Assembly: GCF_030063335.1 (NCBI RefSeq)
Contig: NZ_JASISW010000034.1
Span: forward strand, 1-35,055
Direction of reading: 5' to 3'
From: Rhodococcus sp. G-MC3
GTDB lineage: Bacteria > Actinomycetota > Actinomycetes > Mycobacteriales > Mycobacteriaceae
Length of the DNA: 35,055 nucleotides
How positions within the stretch are numbered: position 1 is the stretch's first letter; each line of letters begins with the position of its first letter. The position numbers were made by a program, and so were the translations under genes. Below are positions 23,243-32,205 of this stretch, one piece after another. The notes under the pieces were generated by a model. It was not told where the DNA came from. It did no database searches and was given only the letters and a program-made list of their open reading frames with translations.

Positions 23243-26001
23243 AGCGCACCTGCGAATGCATCGAGGGCGTCGGCCTGTGCCATGGAGCCTGGTGCCACAA
23301 CGGTCGCGGGATCGGCGCCGAGCAGTATCCGTTTGACCGGGATCTCGAGTTTCTTGCCGGTGCGGTTGTACGGAACAACCGGGATCGCACGGATATCATC
23401 AGGAACATGTCTCGGTGACAACGATTTTCGCAGCGTGGCGGAGATGGACTTCTTCAGATCATCGTTCACGTCGACTCCATCGTCGGTCACCAGGAAGAGC
23501 ATCAACCTACCCATTCCGCCCTGATCGTCCTCCAGGTGCACCACCAGCGAATCGATCACACCGGCAATCTCCTCGACGACGCGATAGAATTCGGCGGTTC
23601 CGAGCCGGACGCCACCGCGATTGAGTGTCGCATCGGACCGTCCGGTGATGACGACGCCACCGGACTCACCGAAACGGATCCAGTCACCGTGACACCACAC
23701 ACCTGGGTATTTCTCGAAATAGGCACTGCGGTAGCGAGATCCATCATCATCGCCCCAGAACTTCACCGGCATCGAGGGCACGGGCTCGGTGATCACCAGC
23801 TCTCCCAGATCGCCGATCACCTCGTTACCGTCCTCGTCGAATGCGGTCGCCGCGAAGCCGAGGCTGGCTCCGGACATCTCACCGGCGTAGACAGGCGTCA
23901 GTGGTGAGGCCTGCACGATTCCGGTACACACGTCGGTGCCGCCGCTGCCCACGTTGAGTAGTACGTCGGGACCGAATCGGTCGCAGATCCATCGGTATCC
24001 CTCGACTGGCAACGGACTTCCCGCGGCCCCGAACTGGCGCACGGAGGTCAGATCGAATTCCTCGGTCGGCTCGAGTCCCTCACGGCGAGCGGCCATGATC
24101 ACACCGGGGCTCATCCCCATGACGGTCGCGCGCGTTTCGGCAGCGACGTTCCACTGGTAGCGCGCGTCGGGATACGCCGGGTTGCCATCCATCATGACGA
24201 TCGACGACCGAACGAGCAATCCGCCGACCAGGGCATTCCACATCATCCACGCGGTCGTGCTGAACCACGAAAACGTGTCGCCTGCACCGAGATCGAAGTG
24301 CAGTGCATGGTTTTTCAGAGTCTCCAGCAGAATCCCACCGTGACCGTGGACGATCGGCTTGGGCTTACCTGTTGTGCCCGACGAGAACAGAACCACCAGA
24401 GGGTGATCGAACGGGACCGGTTCAACGATGGGTAGCGATCCGGGTGCTCCAGATTCGTGCGCACCGAGGCTGCTCAATGGCACAACGCCCTCTGCGTCGA
24501 GAGCGATATCCCCGTAGGGAACCGCCACGACCGATTCCACGGTCGGTAGTGCCGCTCGGATGCTCGCCACCTCATCACGGCGGTCGATGTTCTTGTTGCC
24601 GTAGGTGTAGCCGCCGACGGCGAACAGAACTTTGGGCTCGATCTGGCCGAAACGATCGATGACACTGGGCGAGCCGAATTCCGGCGCGCACGCAGCCCAG
24701 ATCGCACCGATGCTGACCGTCGCCAGAAACGCCACGAGAGTCTCGGGAATGTTGGGGAGATATCCGGCGACGCGATCTCCGCGTCGAACTCCGAGTTCGA
24801 TCAGACCTGCACGGACGCGGCGTACCTCATCACGCAGCGCACCGAATGTCAGGGTCGTATCTGCGCGGGTCTGTGACCGAGCGTGCACTGCGATGGTGTC
24901 GAGGTCGATGTCGGTGCCAAGAGAATGCTCGGTGTAGTTGATGAGCGCACCGGGGAACCACTGCGCTCCCGGCATGACGCGAGCCTCGAGCACCTTCTCG
25001 TACGGTTGGTGTGTGACGACGCCGAAGTAGTCCCAGATCGACTCCCAGAAGTTCTCGATCTCGGTGGTCGACCACTTCTGCACGGCCTGCCAGTCGTCGA
25101 ATCGGTGGCCTCGTTCGCACTCGAGCCAGTCGAGATATGCGCCAACCCTCGACGTTGTGCGTGCGTCCTCCGAGACCGGTCGAAGCACCTCTACGGCGGC
25201 CGGCCGGACTGGCGATTTCTCGGCCATCTTGACCTTGGGGCCGGAGCCGTCGAGGAAGTCAGCCATCTTCTCCTTCGCCTCGGAACTCGACTGCGCGACC
25301 GCCGCCATCAGCGACTCCATCATCAGCCCCTCGTTCTGGCCTACCTCGGCAATACGCGGAAGTGCATGCAGTACCGCATAATTGGTGACGGGTGAGTTAC
25401 CAGCGATCCTTCCGGCGAGTTCGAGCGCACGAGCATCGGCTGCGCCGTCGTCGACGAGGTAGGACGCCAGTCCCACCCGCTCACCTTCCTCTGCCGTCAG
25501 AACGCGTCCGGTGAGCATCATGTCCTGCATACGAGCAACCCCGATCAGCCGCGGCACCCGCACGGATGCACCGCCGCCGACGAAGAGGCCGCGCTGTCCC
25601 TCAGGGAGGGCGAAGAAGGTGCTGCGCTCGGCGACCCGAATGTGAGCGGCAGCAGCAAGTTCGAGACCACCGCCGACAACGGCACCGCGCAGCGAGGCAA
25701 TGACCGGGACGGTACCGTCGGCCATTTCTCCGAGCGCCTTGTGCCACATGCGGGAGTGGTGCAACCCGCCGACTGCATCGCGTTCACCGAGTTCGGACAG
25801 GTCGAGTCCGGCGCAAAAATGTTTACCCGATGCCGTCAACACGATCGCTGTGATGCCCTCGGGCGGCGTCCGGAAAAACTCACCGAGGGCGAGTACGGTG
25901 TCGTCGTTCAACGCATTCCGCTTGCGGGGCCGGTCGAGCGTCAGGATTCCTACGTCGCCCCGGCGCTCGAAGAGTAGAGATGCGGAGATAGCGGTGGCCA
26001 T
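23239..26001 (-). CDS. Fusion protein: enoyl-CoA hydratase (crotonase) + acetoacetyl-CoA-synthetase-type ligase
   Basis: One uninterrupted 920-residue frame holds two enzymes. Residues 1 to about 255 are a crotonase: GKHFCAGLDLSEL (60-72) and VVGGGLELAAA (108-118). Both hydratase glutamates appear present (Glu114 in GGGLELA, Glu134 in ALPEGQRG), so water addition to an enoyl-CoA is plausible. After a linker (about 255-280), residues 280-920 are an acyl-adenylate ligase of the acetoacetate-CoA ligase group: WFPGALINYTEHSLG, P-loop SSGTTGKPKP (about 540-549) and a C-terminal catalytic Lys in NRTGKKLEIP (about 883). The start follows the CoA ligase stop by 1 nt. I know of no described fusion of this kind in hydroxycinnamate catabolism. 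The ligase substrate is unknown. Confidence 0.88.
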   Translation of the reverse strand: MATAISASLLFERRGDVGILTLDRPRKRNALNDDTVLALGEFFRTPPEGITAIVLTASGKHFCAGLDLSELGERDAVGGLHHSRMWHKALGEMADGTVPVIASLRGAVVGGGLELAAAAHIRVAERSTFFALPEGQRGLFVGGGASVRVPRLIGVARMQDMMLTGRVLTAEEGERVGLASYLVDDGAADARALELAGRIAGNSPVTNYAVLHALPRIAEVGQNEGLMMESLMAAVAQSSSEAKEKMADFLDGSGPKVKMAEKSPVRPAAVEVLRPVSEDARTTSRVGAYLDWLECERGHRFDDWQAVQKWSTTEIENFWESIWDYFGVVTHQPYEKVLEARVMPGAQWFPGALINYTEHSLGTDIDLDTIAVHARSQTRADTTLTFGALRDEVRRVRAGLIELGVRRGDRVAGYLPNIPETLVAFLATVSIGAIWAACAPEFGSPSVIDRFGQIEPKVLFAVGGYTYGNKNIDRRDEVASIRAALPTVESVVAVPYGDIALDAEGVVPLSSLGAHESGAPGSLPIVEPVPFDHPLVVLFSSGTTGKPKPIVHGHGGILLETLKNHALHFDLGAGDTFSWFSTTAWMMWNALVGGLLVRSSIVMMDGNPAYPDARYQWNVAAETRATVMGMSPGVIMAARREGLEPTEEFDLTSVRQFGAAGSPLPVEGYRWICDRFGPDVLLNVGSGGTDVCTGIVQASPLTPVYAGEMSGASLGFAATAFDEDGNEVIGDLGELVITEPVPSMPVKFWGDDDGSRYRSAYFEKYPGVWCHGDWIRFGESGGVVITGRSDATLNRGGVRLGTAEFYRVVEEIAGVIDSLVVHLEDDQGGMGRLMLFLVTDDGVDVNDDLKKSISATLRKSLSPRHVPDDIRAIPVVPYNRTGKKLEIPVKRILLGADPATVVAPGSMAQADALDAFAGAL

Positions 26002-26002
26002 A

Positions 26003-27547
26003 TCAGTTGCTGTCCTTGCGTGTGTTGGTAACGAAGTCCGAGTGCGCGCCCAGACTTACACCGCTGCGCAGGTCCTGCTTGCGGATTTTTCCCGACCCGG
26101 TGCGAGGGAGTGCCGGAACGAACGAGACGATCTTGGGCACCTTGTAGCGAGCCAACCGCTCGCTACAGAACGCAGACAACGTCCCTTGGTCGAGGTTCGA
26201 CTCGGCAGTGATGACCACGAAGGCGTGACCTACTTCGCCCCATCGATTGTCCGAGGTGCCGATGACGGCGCACTCGACTACGTCGGGGTGCTGGAACAGT
26301 ACGTTCTCCACTTCTGCCGGATAGACGTTTTCGCCGCCCGAGATGTACATGTCTTTCAGCCGATCGACGATGAACACGTATCCTTCATCGTCCTGATACG
26401 CGATGTCGCCGGTATGGAACCAGCCACCATCGGTGAACGACGCTGCGGTTGCAGTCTCGTTTCCCCAATAACCGGCAGTGACATTGGGACCTCGAACGAT
26501 CACCTCGCCTGCACTCCCAGACGGTGCCCGATTGCCCTCGGCATCGACGATGAGGACTTCGTCGAACATCACTTGCTGTCCAGCAGACCCGGCTTTACGG
26601 ACGGCATCTCGCGGTCCGAGAAACGTTGCACCAGGTGCTGTTTCGGTCATGCCATATCCTTGACAGAAGGTTACGCCCTTGATGCGATAGGTCTCGATGA
26701 GACGCAGCGGAATCGGCGCTCCCCCGGACATGACGCTCCGGATCGACGTCAAATCTGCGTCCGGCCAGCGCGGAGACTGACTGAGCTGGGCATACATGGA
26801 CGTGACGCCGAACATCCACGTCACCCGGTGTCGATCGATGAGGTCGAATGTGTCGTCGACATCCCACTTCGGTGCGATGACGCACGTGCCACCCTTCAGC
26901 AACACCGTCAGCACGAGCTGATCGAGTGCAGCGACGTGGAACATCGGTGCCGAGATCAGTGCCACCTCGTCAGCGGATACGTCGATGTCCAGCAGCATGT
27001 TGTAGCTGTTCCACAGCAGGTTCTCATGGGTGAGGATCGCACCCTTGGGATGTCCGGTGGTGCCGGATGTGTAGAGCACGAAGGCTGGGTCCTCGCCCCC
27101 GACCTCGGCTGCAGGCGTTGGCGCCGCTGGTGGCTCGACCGCATCGGCGGACCACTCGATATACCGAACGTCGGTGAGGCTCGTGAGCGAGTCGGCGGTC
27201 GATTCCATCGCGCGGTCGGCGAACAGAATGCCGATACCCGCGTCGGAGATTTGGTACTCCAGCTCGGGCGCGGACAGCCGATAATTGAGGGGAAGGAAGA
27301 TCGCCCCTACTCGGACGACGGCAAGCATCGTCTCGACCAGCGCGGGATGGTTCGGTCCGAGGTAGGCGACCCGATCACCGGGCTTCACACCGGATTCGAG
27401 TAGTACGTCCGCACGGTTGAGTACGCGGTTGTGTACCTCGCGGTACCTCAGCTCGTCTCCGAGATAGATGAGTGCGGTGGCATCCGCACTCATCCTGGCC
27501 CGGCGTTCCGAGAGTGTGGCGAGTCCCGGTCGGTAGGGCGAGTTCAT
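26003..27547 (-). CDS. AMP-forming aryl/acyl-CoA ligase (CouL-like hydroxycinnamate-CoA ligase candidate)
   Basis: This 514-residue class I adenylate-forming enzyme has P-loop YTSGTTGHPKG at 159-169, YGMTETAP at 298-305, GWFHTGD at 375-381, the hinge region DRLKDMYISGGENVYPAE and the catalytic Lys487 in GSGKIRK. It activates a carboxylic acid to its CoA ester via an acyl-AMP. The operon partners argue for a hydroxycinnamate rather than a long-chain fatty acid. ATG 27547 overlaps the transporter stop by 4 bp, and the next gene starts 1 nt after its stop, so the set is tightly coupled. The open frame continues far upstream over the transporter gene, but homology starts at MNSPYRPGLATLSERRARM. 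Confidence 0.87.
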   Translation of the reverse strand: MNSPYRPGLATLSERRARMSADATALIYLGDELRYREVHNRVLNRADVLLESGVKPGDRVAYLGPNHPALVETMLAVVRVGAIFLPLNYRLSAPELEYQISDAGIGILFADRAMESTADSLTSLTDVRYIEWSADAVEPPAAPTPAAEVGGEDPAFVLYTSGTTGHPKGAILTHENLLWNSYNMLLDIDVSADEVALISAPMFHVAALDQLVLTVLLKGGTCVIAPKWDVDDTFDLIDRHRVTWMFGVTSMYAQLSQSPRWPDADLTSIRSVMSGGAPIPLRLIETYRIKGVTFCQGYGMTETAPGATFLGPRDAVRKAGSAGQQVMFDEVLIVDAEGNRAPSGSAGEVIVRGPNVTAGYWGNETATAASFTDGGWFHTGDIAYQDDEGYVFIVDRLKDMYISGGENVYPAEVENVLFQHPDVVECAVIGTSDNRWGEVGHAFVVITAESNLDQGTLSAFCSERLARYKVPKIVSFVPALPRTGSGKIRKQDLRSGVSLGAHSDFVTNTRKDSN

Positions 27548-28877
27548 AGAGATACAGCTGCCTTCTCCGTCGTCGACTTTTCGGAGAGCGCACGGTCCTT
27601 GGTCTCGCCGAGCCGAAGAATGCACACGATGGACAACACAGCGACCACCGCAATCACGATCGACAGTGACAGAGTGCTGGTGCCGCCGTTCGCATTGGAC
27701 AGTGCAGCGAACAGAACCGGGGACACTCCGGCACCGATCCCGGCGATCTGGTACCCGAGCGATGCTCCCGTGTAGCGGTATTCGGTATCGAAGAGTTCGG
27801 TGTAGAGACCGGCCAGGGGTCCGTAGACCATCGGGTGAATGATGGCCTGACCCACGACGAGTGCAAGCACGAGCATCGGGAAGCTGTTGGTGTCGATGAG
27901 CGGAAACAGGAAGAAGCCCCAGATTCCGATACCGATGGAACCGGTCAACACGATCGGGACACGGCCGACCTTGTCCGAGAGTGCAGACCATCCGATGATG
28001 CCGAAGATCGAGAAGAACGACGAGATCGTCAGTGCGTTCAGGATGTCCTGACGCGGCACGCCGATCTGAACGCCGTACGCGATACAGTAGGTGGTCAAGG
28101 CTCCCTGAAAGACGAAGGCACCCAGTCCTACTCCGATGGAGTACAGCAATGTCCGCGGTTGCCGCTTGAGCATTTGCACAAGCGGAATAGGCTTCTTGGT
28201 CGTCGAAGCGTCGACTTTGACGAAGGTAGGGGACTCTTCCACCTTGGATCGAATGACAAGTCCGACGACCAGAAGCAGCAGGCTCAGCGCGAACGGGACG
28301 CGCCAGCCCCAGTCGACGAAGGCGTCGTTGCCGACAATTGCGATGGTCACGGTGATCACCAGCGTCGACACCACAGTTCCCGTCGGTGCACCCGCATTCG
28401 TGAAGCTGGACCAGAATCCACGACGGGAATCGGCGTGTTCGGCGGTCATGAGTACAGCGCCACCCCATTCCCCCCGAGCGCGACACCCTGCACCACTCGC
28501 AGCAGCACCAGCAGGACCGGCGCGATGAAGCCTGCCATCTCGTAGCTCGGCAGGACGCCGACGAGGAAGCTGGCGATACCCATGATCATCATCGTCAGGA
28601 CGAGCATCTTCTTGCGGCCCAGCCTGTCGCCGAAGTGGCCGAAGACGACTCCACCCAACGGCCGTGCCAGGTAGCCCGCGGCGAACGTCGAGAGGCTGGC
28701 CAGAGTCCCCAGCAGCGGCGTCATATTGCTGAAGAAGACGTCCTTGAAGACGATGGCCGCGCACGTCGCGTAGACGAAGAAGTCGTAGTACTCGATCACG
28801 CTGCCGATGAAGCTCGACGCGGCCGCTCGACGCACCATCCGCGGATCTTTCGTCACAACAGGCTGACTTTGGCTCAC
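27544..28877 (-). pseudogene. MFS transporter, MHS (metabolite:proton symporter) family, frameshifted in a G run (CouT position)
   Basis: From GTG 28877 the sequence reads as an MHS-family symporter (SFIGSVIEYYDFFVYATCAAIVF, then GHFGDRLGRKKMLVLTMM, then RVVQGVALGG). The frame breaks at a run of six C on the plus strand (28470-28475). One added G on the coding strand restores the expected GGEWGGAVLMTAEHA. The rest (12 membrane segments in total, ending near 27544) is intact. MHS proteins import organic acids with protons. The position fits an aromatic-acid importer. Because the lesion is one base in a homopolymer and everything else is clean, a sequencing error or a phase-variable tract is as likely as a true null. 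It is the first gene of the catabolic operon. Confidence 0.85.
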
Positions 28878-28908
28878 AAGAACCTCACTGGTTGTAGAAG
28901 TGATTCGA

Positions 28909-28945
28909 CTCACTCCGGAGTGAGATTGATACTATGCACTTGCAT
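28909..28945. promoter_or_regulatory. Two palindromes in the transporter / paaX-type promoter region
   Basis: CTCACTCCGGAGTGAG (28909-28924) is a perfect 16-bp palindrome, and ATGCA-CT-TGCAT (28934-28945) a second one. TTGCAT recurs at 28968-28973, 28 bp on. They lie between divergent starts at 28877 and 29008 and are candidate sites for the PaaX-type regulator. Which of them is bound cannot be decided from one sequence. Confidence 0.55.
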
Positions 28946-29007
28946 TGCGTTGCGTCAATGAAACGAGTTGCATTTGTGAACGATCCCTTCGAACTAGACT
29001 CGCCTCC

Positions 29008-29892
29008 ATGCAGACCAGTCCACCTGCCGAATCGAGATCGCAGGTGACCAGCACGCCTCAATCCCTCCTGCTGGCATTTCTCGGAATGCACTTGCTGAGA
29101 AGACCCATCGCTATCAGTGGTGCGTCGATCGTGGACGTTTTCGGATGGCTCGGCGTCGGGCAGTCGGCCACACGATCACTGCTGGCGCGAATGACCGACC
29201 GAGGCATGCTCGAGCGATCCAAGAAGGGGCGCAACACCTATTACGCGCTCACGCCCAAGGGATCGTCGGTGCTGGACGAGGGTTCGAGCAAGGTATGGCG
29301 CGGTGTCGGGGATGCCCCATGGGACGGCCAGTGGACGACGATCGCATTGTCCGTGCCCGAGGACTCCCGACACCTCCGCCATCGCGCCCGTTCCCGACTC
29401 GGCTGGTCCGGTTTCGGCAACACGGCGTCAGGATTGTGGGTCGCACCGCGTCGACATGACGTGCAGTCGATCCTCGGAGCGGACTTCGATGATATCGACA
29501 TCACCGTCTTGGTAGGGCGGACCGAACCGCCGACGACCGACGAATCGTTGGTAGCTGCGGCCTACGACCTGAACAGCATCGCTACGAGGTACTCGGAATT
29601 CACTGAAACGTGGAATGCCCCGGAAACAAAGGGTTTCGACGCGCGAACGGCTTTCGCGACGCGCATTCGACTGCAGTCCCACTGGTTGTCCCTTGGCCGT
29701 GCCGATCCACTTCTGCCAGCCTCACTACTGCCTCCAAATTGGCCCGCAGCAGCTGCAAACACGTTGTTCCGAACCCTCGATGCGGCACTCGACCGAGCGT
29801 CGGTAGGGATCGGGATCGGGAACGAGATCGAAGCGAGAAGTCTCGAATCAATCGCGCTCGAGCAACGCGGGGATGTGACCGGAGGACCGTGA
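29008..29892 (+). CDS. PaaX-family transcriptional regulator
   Basis: This 294-residue regulator has an N-terminal winged helix (SLLLAFLGMHLL; FGWLGVGQSATRSLLARMTDRGML, about 27-75) and the PaaX central and C-terminal domains (WRGVGDAPWDGQWTTIALSVPEDSR; LGWSGFGNTASGLWVAPRR). PaaX proteins are repressors relieved by aryl-CoA esters such as phenylacetyl-CoA. Placed divergently from the transporter-ligase operon, it probably senses a hydroxycinnamoyl-CoA-type intermediate made by the ligase. RHA1 uses a MarR-type CouR for this job, so the regulator differs here. I use ATG 29008. An in-frame start at 28945 would run through the operator region. Confidence 0.87.
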   Translation: MQTSPPAESRSQVTSTPQSLLLAFLGMHLLRRPIAISGASIVDVFGWLGVGQSATRSLLARMTDRGMLERSKKGRNTYYALTPKGSSVLDEGSSKVWRGVGDAPWDGQWTTIALSVPEDSRHLRHRARSRLGWSGFGNTASGLWVAPRRHDVQSILGADFDDIDITVLVGRTEPPTTDESLVAAAYDLNSIATRYSEFTETWNAPETKGFDARTAFATRIRLQSHWLSLGRADPLLPASLLPPNWPAAAANTLFRTLDAALDRASVGIGIGNEIEARSLESIALEQRGDVTGGP

Positions 29893-29947
29893 CGGGTGCT
29901 GGGAACCTGTACCGATCGGGCGCATTGCCAGCGTTGCTCATGGGGCG

Positions 29948-29964
29948 CTGCGCCTACCGCGCAG
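29948..29964. terminator. Weak hairpin between convergent paaX-type and vanB genes
   Basis: CTGCGC-CTACC-GCGCAG forms a 6-bp GC stem. GGTTTTTACGG follows about 14 bp later on the plus strand. It is the only terminator-like element in the 88-bp gap and a weak one. Confidence 0.35.
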
Positions 29965-29980
29965 ACGCATGTTCCGGTTT

Positions 29981-30949
29981 TTACGGGATATCAAGAGTCA
30001 GGACTGCCGGACCGCCGACGCTGGCCACGCGCGATACGCAGGAGCACAGCTTCTTCGAAGTCGATTTCTGCGTCTCACTGAAGAACACGTCTCGATGATC
30101 GACGGTCCCCTCGACGTCGAGGATATCTACCAAGCAGAGTCCGCACTCGCCCTTCTTGCAGTCGAACATCATGTCCGCGCCGGCGCGCTCCAAAGCATCG
30201 AGGAGCGAATCGTTTTCGTGCACAGTAGTTTCGATTCCGAGCCGCGGAATGGATACCCGAAACTCTTGTGCGTCGAACCAACCACTGTTACCGAATGTCT
30301 CGTACCGCAGATTAGGCAACGGCAGATCTCGATCGAGCCACGTTCGACGAACCGCGTCCATCAGCCTGATCGGACCACACATATACAGCTCAGTGGCGAC
30401 ATCTACGTCGTCGACGATGGCCGAGACGGCGAGTCCGGTTCCTTCGTCGTCGATATGGACGGTGAGCCGCTCGCCGTGGGCTGCGATGAGTTCGGTGAGA
30501 AATGCCATGGCGCTCCGGCTGCGGCCGACGTAGGCCAAGCGGTAGTCGGCACCGACTCGGCGTAACGCCGCAGCCATCGCTGCCATCGCCGTGATGCCAA
30601 TGCCCCCGGCGAGCAGCACGTATCGGGGTGCGCCGATACGCAGAGGGAAATTCTGTAGCGGCGCAGTGACATCCAAGGTGTCACCTGGTTGCAGCGCATG
30701 CATGAACCGTGATCCACCGCGCGATGTCGGCGACAATTGGACGCCCAACGTCACACTCCTGCCGTCAGCACCGCCCGATACGATCGAGTACGAGCGAATG
30801 TCGCCGGTGTCGATCTTGACATCAACATGGGAGCCGGGAGCTACGTGGTACGCGCGCTCGGTGGCTATGACGATCTTGGCGATACCGTCGGCGGCCGACT
30901 GAACGGACTCGACTGTGCCACTCTGCCAACTGATCTTGTTGTCGGTCAT
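29981..30949 (-). CDS. vanB: Vanillate O-demethylase reductase subunit (VanB-type)
   Basis: This 322-residue class IA oxygenase reductase has a flavin domain (RSYSIVSG at 52-59), an NAD(P)H domain (LLAGGIGITAMAAM; LYMCGP at 188-193) and a C-terminal plant-type ferredoxin. The 2Fe-2S ligands are Cys264, Cys269, Cys272 and Cys302 or Cys304. It passes electrons from NADH to the Rieske oxygenase encoded directly upstream. The spacing is 3 bp between the vanA stop and its ATG, so the two are co-translated. Other phthalate-dioxygenase-reductase-type partners share this layout, and the vanillate assignment rests on the neighbouring vanA. Confidence 0.88.
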   Translation of the reverse strand: MTDNKISWQSGTVESVQSAADGIAKIVIATERAYHVAPGSHVDVKIDTGDIRSYSIVSGGADGRSVTLGVQLSPTSRGGSRFMHALQPGDTLDVTAPLQNFPLRIGAPRYVLLAGGIGITAMAAMAAALRRVGADYRLAYVGRSRSAMAFLTELIAAHGERLTVHIDDEGTGLAVSAIVDDVDVATELYMCGPIRLMDAVRRTWLDRDLPLPNLRYETFGNSGWFDAQEFRVSIPRLGIETTVHENDSLLDALERAGADMMFDCKKGECGLCLVDILDVEGTVDHRDVFFSETQKSTSKKLCSCVSRVASVGGPAVLTLDIP

Positions 30950-30952
30950 GAA

Positions 30953-32074
30953 CTAGCGAGCCTTTCCGACAGCGAACGCGTCCAGGTTGGCGGTGTGCGC
31001 GCGTTCGCCTTCGATCATGCGTTGAATGATTCGGCGAACCCACATCCCGCCGGCGTCGATGTTCAGGTTGTAGAACTCGTGGTCAGGATTTGCTTCGATA
31101 GCGGTCTGCTGAGCTGTGAGCATTGCTTCGTCCTCACCGAAAACACCATGAACTCCATCGCGGAGCTGAGTGGTGATCGTTTGGCTATCGAGTCGGTAGT
31201 TGCGCATGAACGCCCAGAAGTACAGCGCGGTCTTCTCACTGACAGGGGAGATGGTGTTCATGACGAAGCCGTTGACGCCCTGACTCCGATCCCCCTCGGA
31301 TGCGCCGGTGCCTGTTTTCGCGACGCCTACGTCGATGCGGATAGTGCCTGGTGCTTGAAATTCGATGATCTGCCAGCGATCGACTTTGCCGTCGAACCCT
31401 GGGAATTTGTCGCGCATGTTCTTCAGCCAGAAGGGCGGTGCATCGATACTGTGCATCCACCGCGTCACCGTGACCGTCCGGTCATCGTGGGTGACCTCGA
31501 AGTCGGATTCACTGAGTTCGTCCTGCCCGATGGTGGAGGAATGAACGAACTCCTCGTGCGTGAGATCCATCAGGTTGTCCAGTACCAGTTGCCAATTGGC
31601 CTCTACGTCGATAGTTCGCCCGTCGCCGGCCCATTCCGGTGAATCCATCTGGAACATATCGGGGATCAGCGAGGGATCAGCGAGGGTGGGGTCGCCCGGC
31701 CACACCCAGACGTAGCGATACCGCTGCTCCACAGGGAACGAGCGCACCATCGCGGACGGATTGATGGTGTCCTGGGCAGGCATGCTGGTGCAGCGTCCGG
31801 CAGAGTTGTACCGCAGACCGTGGTATGGACATTGGACCTCGTCGGCTCCGATGCGCTTGCCCTGAGAGAGCGGCGCGAGCCGATGCCAGCAGGCGTCGGC
31901 CAGCGCAACCGGCCGTCCCTCTGCAGTGCGATAGAGCGCCATCGGCTTACCCGCAATCGTGCGTGAAATCAATGCAGCAGAGGTCAGTTCGTAGTCCCAA
32001 GCAGCTACGTACCACGCATTCAGGGGGTAGGCCATGCTCTCGGCGGTTGCCCCGCCCGGTCCGAGATCAGTCAT
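30953..32074 (-). CDS. vanA: Vanillate O-demethylase oxygenase subunit (VanA-type Rieske oxygenase)
   Basis: This 373-residue Rieske non-heme iron oxygenase has a Rieske cluster C-x-H...C-x2-H (Cys62, His64, Cys82, His85) and a mononuclear iron site DLTHEEFVH (Asp170, His173, His178). The segments YPLNAWYVAAWD, YRYVWVWPGDP, APPFWLKNMR and LNIDAGGMWVRR are typical of actinobacterial VanA. It removes the O-methyl group of vanillate as formaldehyde, giving protocatechuate. ATG 32074 has AGAGG upstream; homology supports this start over 32107. It is divergent from the PadR gene, with paired operators between. Confidence 0.9.
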   Translation of the reverse strand: MTDLGPGGATAESMAYPLNAWYVAAWDYELTSAALISRTIAGKPMALYRTAEGRPVALADACWHRLAPLSQGKRIGADEVQCPYHGLRYNSAGRCTSMPAQDTINPSAMVRSFPVEQRYRYVWVWPGDPTLADPSLIPDMFQMDSPEWAGDGRTIDVEANWQLVLDNLMDLTHEEFVHSSTIGQDELSESDFEVTHDDRTVTVTRWMHSIDAPPFWLKNMRDKFPGFDGKVDRWQIIEFQAPGTIRIDVGVAKTGTGASEGDRSQGVNGFVMNTISPVSEKTALYFWAFMRNYRLDSQTITTQLRDGVHGVFGEDEAMLTAQQTAIEANPDHEFYNLNIDAGGMWVRRIIQRMIEGERAHTANLDAFAVGKAR

Positions 32075-32103
32075 CAGAGGTCCTCTTCCTAATGGGGCAG
32101 GAA

Positions 32104-32168
32104 TCACTCAATAGCTATACCCATAGTTATTGAGTGATGTGACACACACGATAACTATGGATATAGTT
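32104..32168. promoter_or_regulatory. Paired operators between vanA and the PadR gene
   Basis: AGCTAT-ACCC-ATAGTT (32113-32128) and AACTAT-GGAT-ATAGTT (32153-32168) are two copies of one motif, exactly 40 bp apart, about four helical turns. The first is nested in a longer perfect repeat whose 10-bp arms TCACTCAATA and TATTGAGTGA are at 32104-32113 and 32128-32137. They are almost certainly VanR/PadR operators for both divergent promoters. Confidence 0.75.
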
Positions 32169-32205
32169 GTTGGCAAGGAGTGACTCCAGCCGAACGAGAG
32201 GGCAC

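Noticed and set aside
27548..28486. Upstream extension of the CoA ligase frame
   Set aside because: The frame stays open across the transporter gene, but its translation is not ligase-like. Ligase homology begins at ATG 27547, which overlaps the transporter stop.
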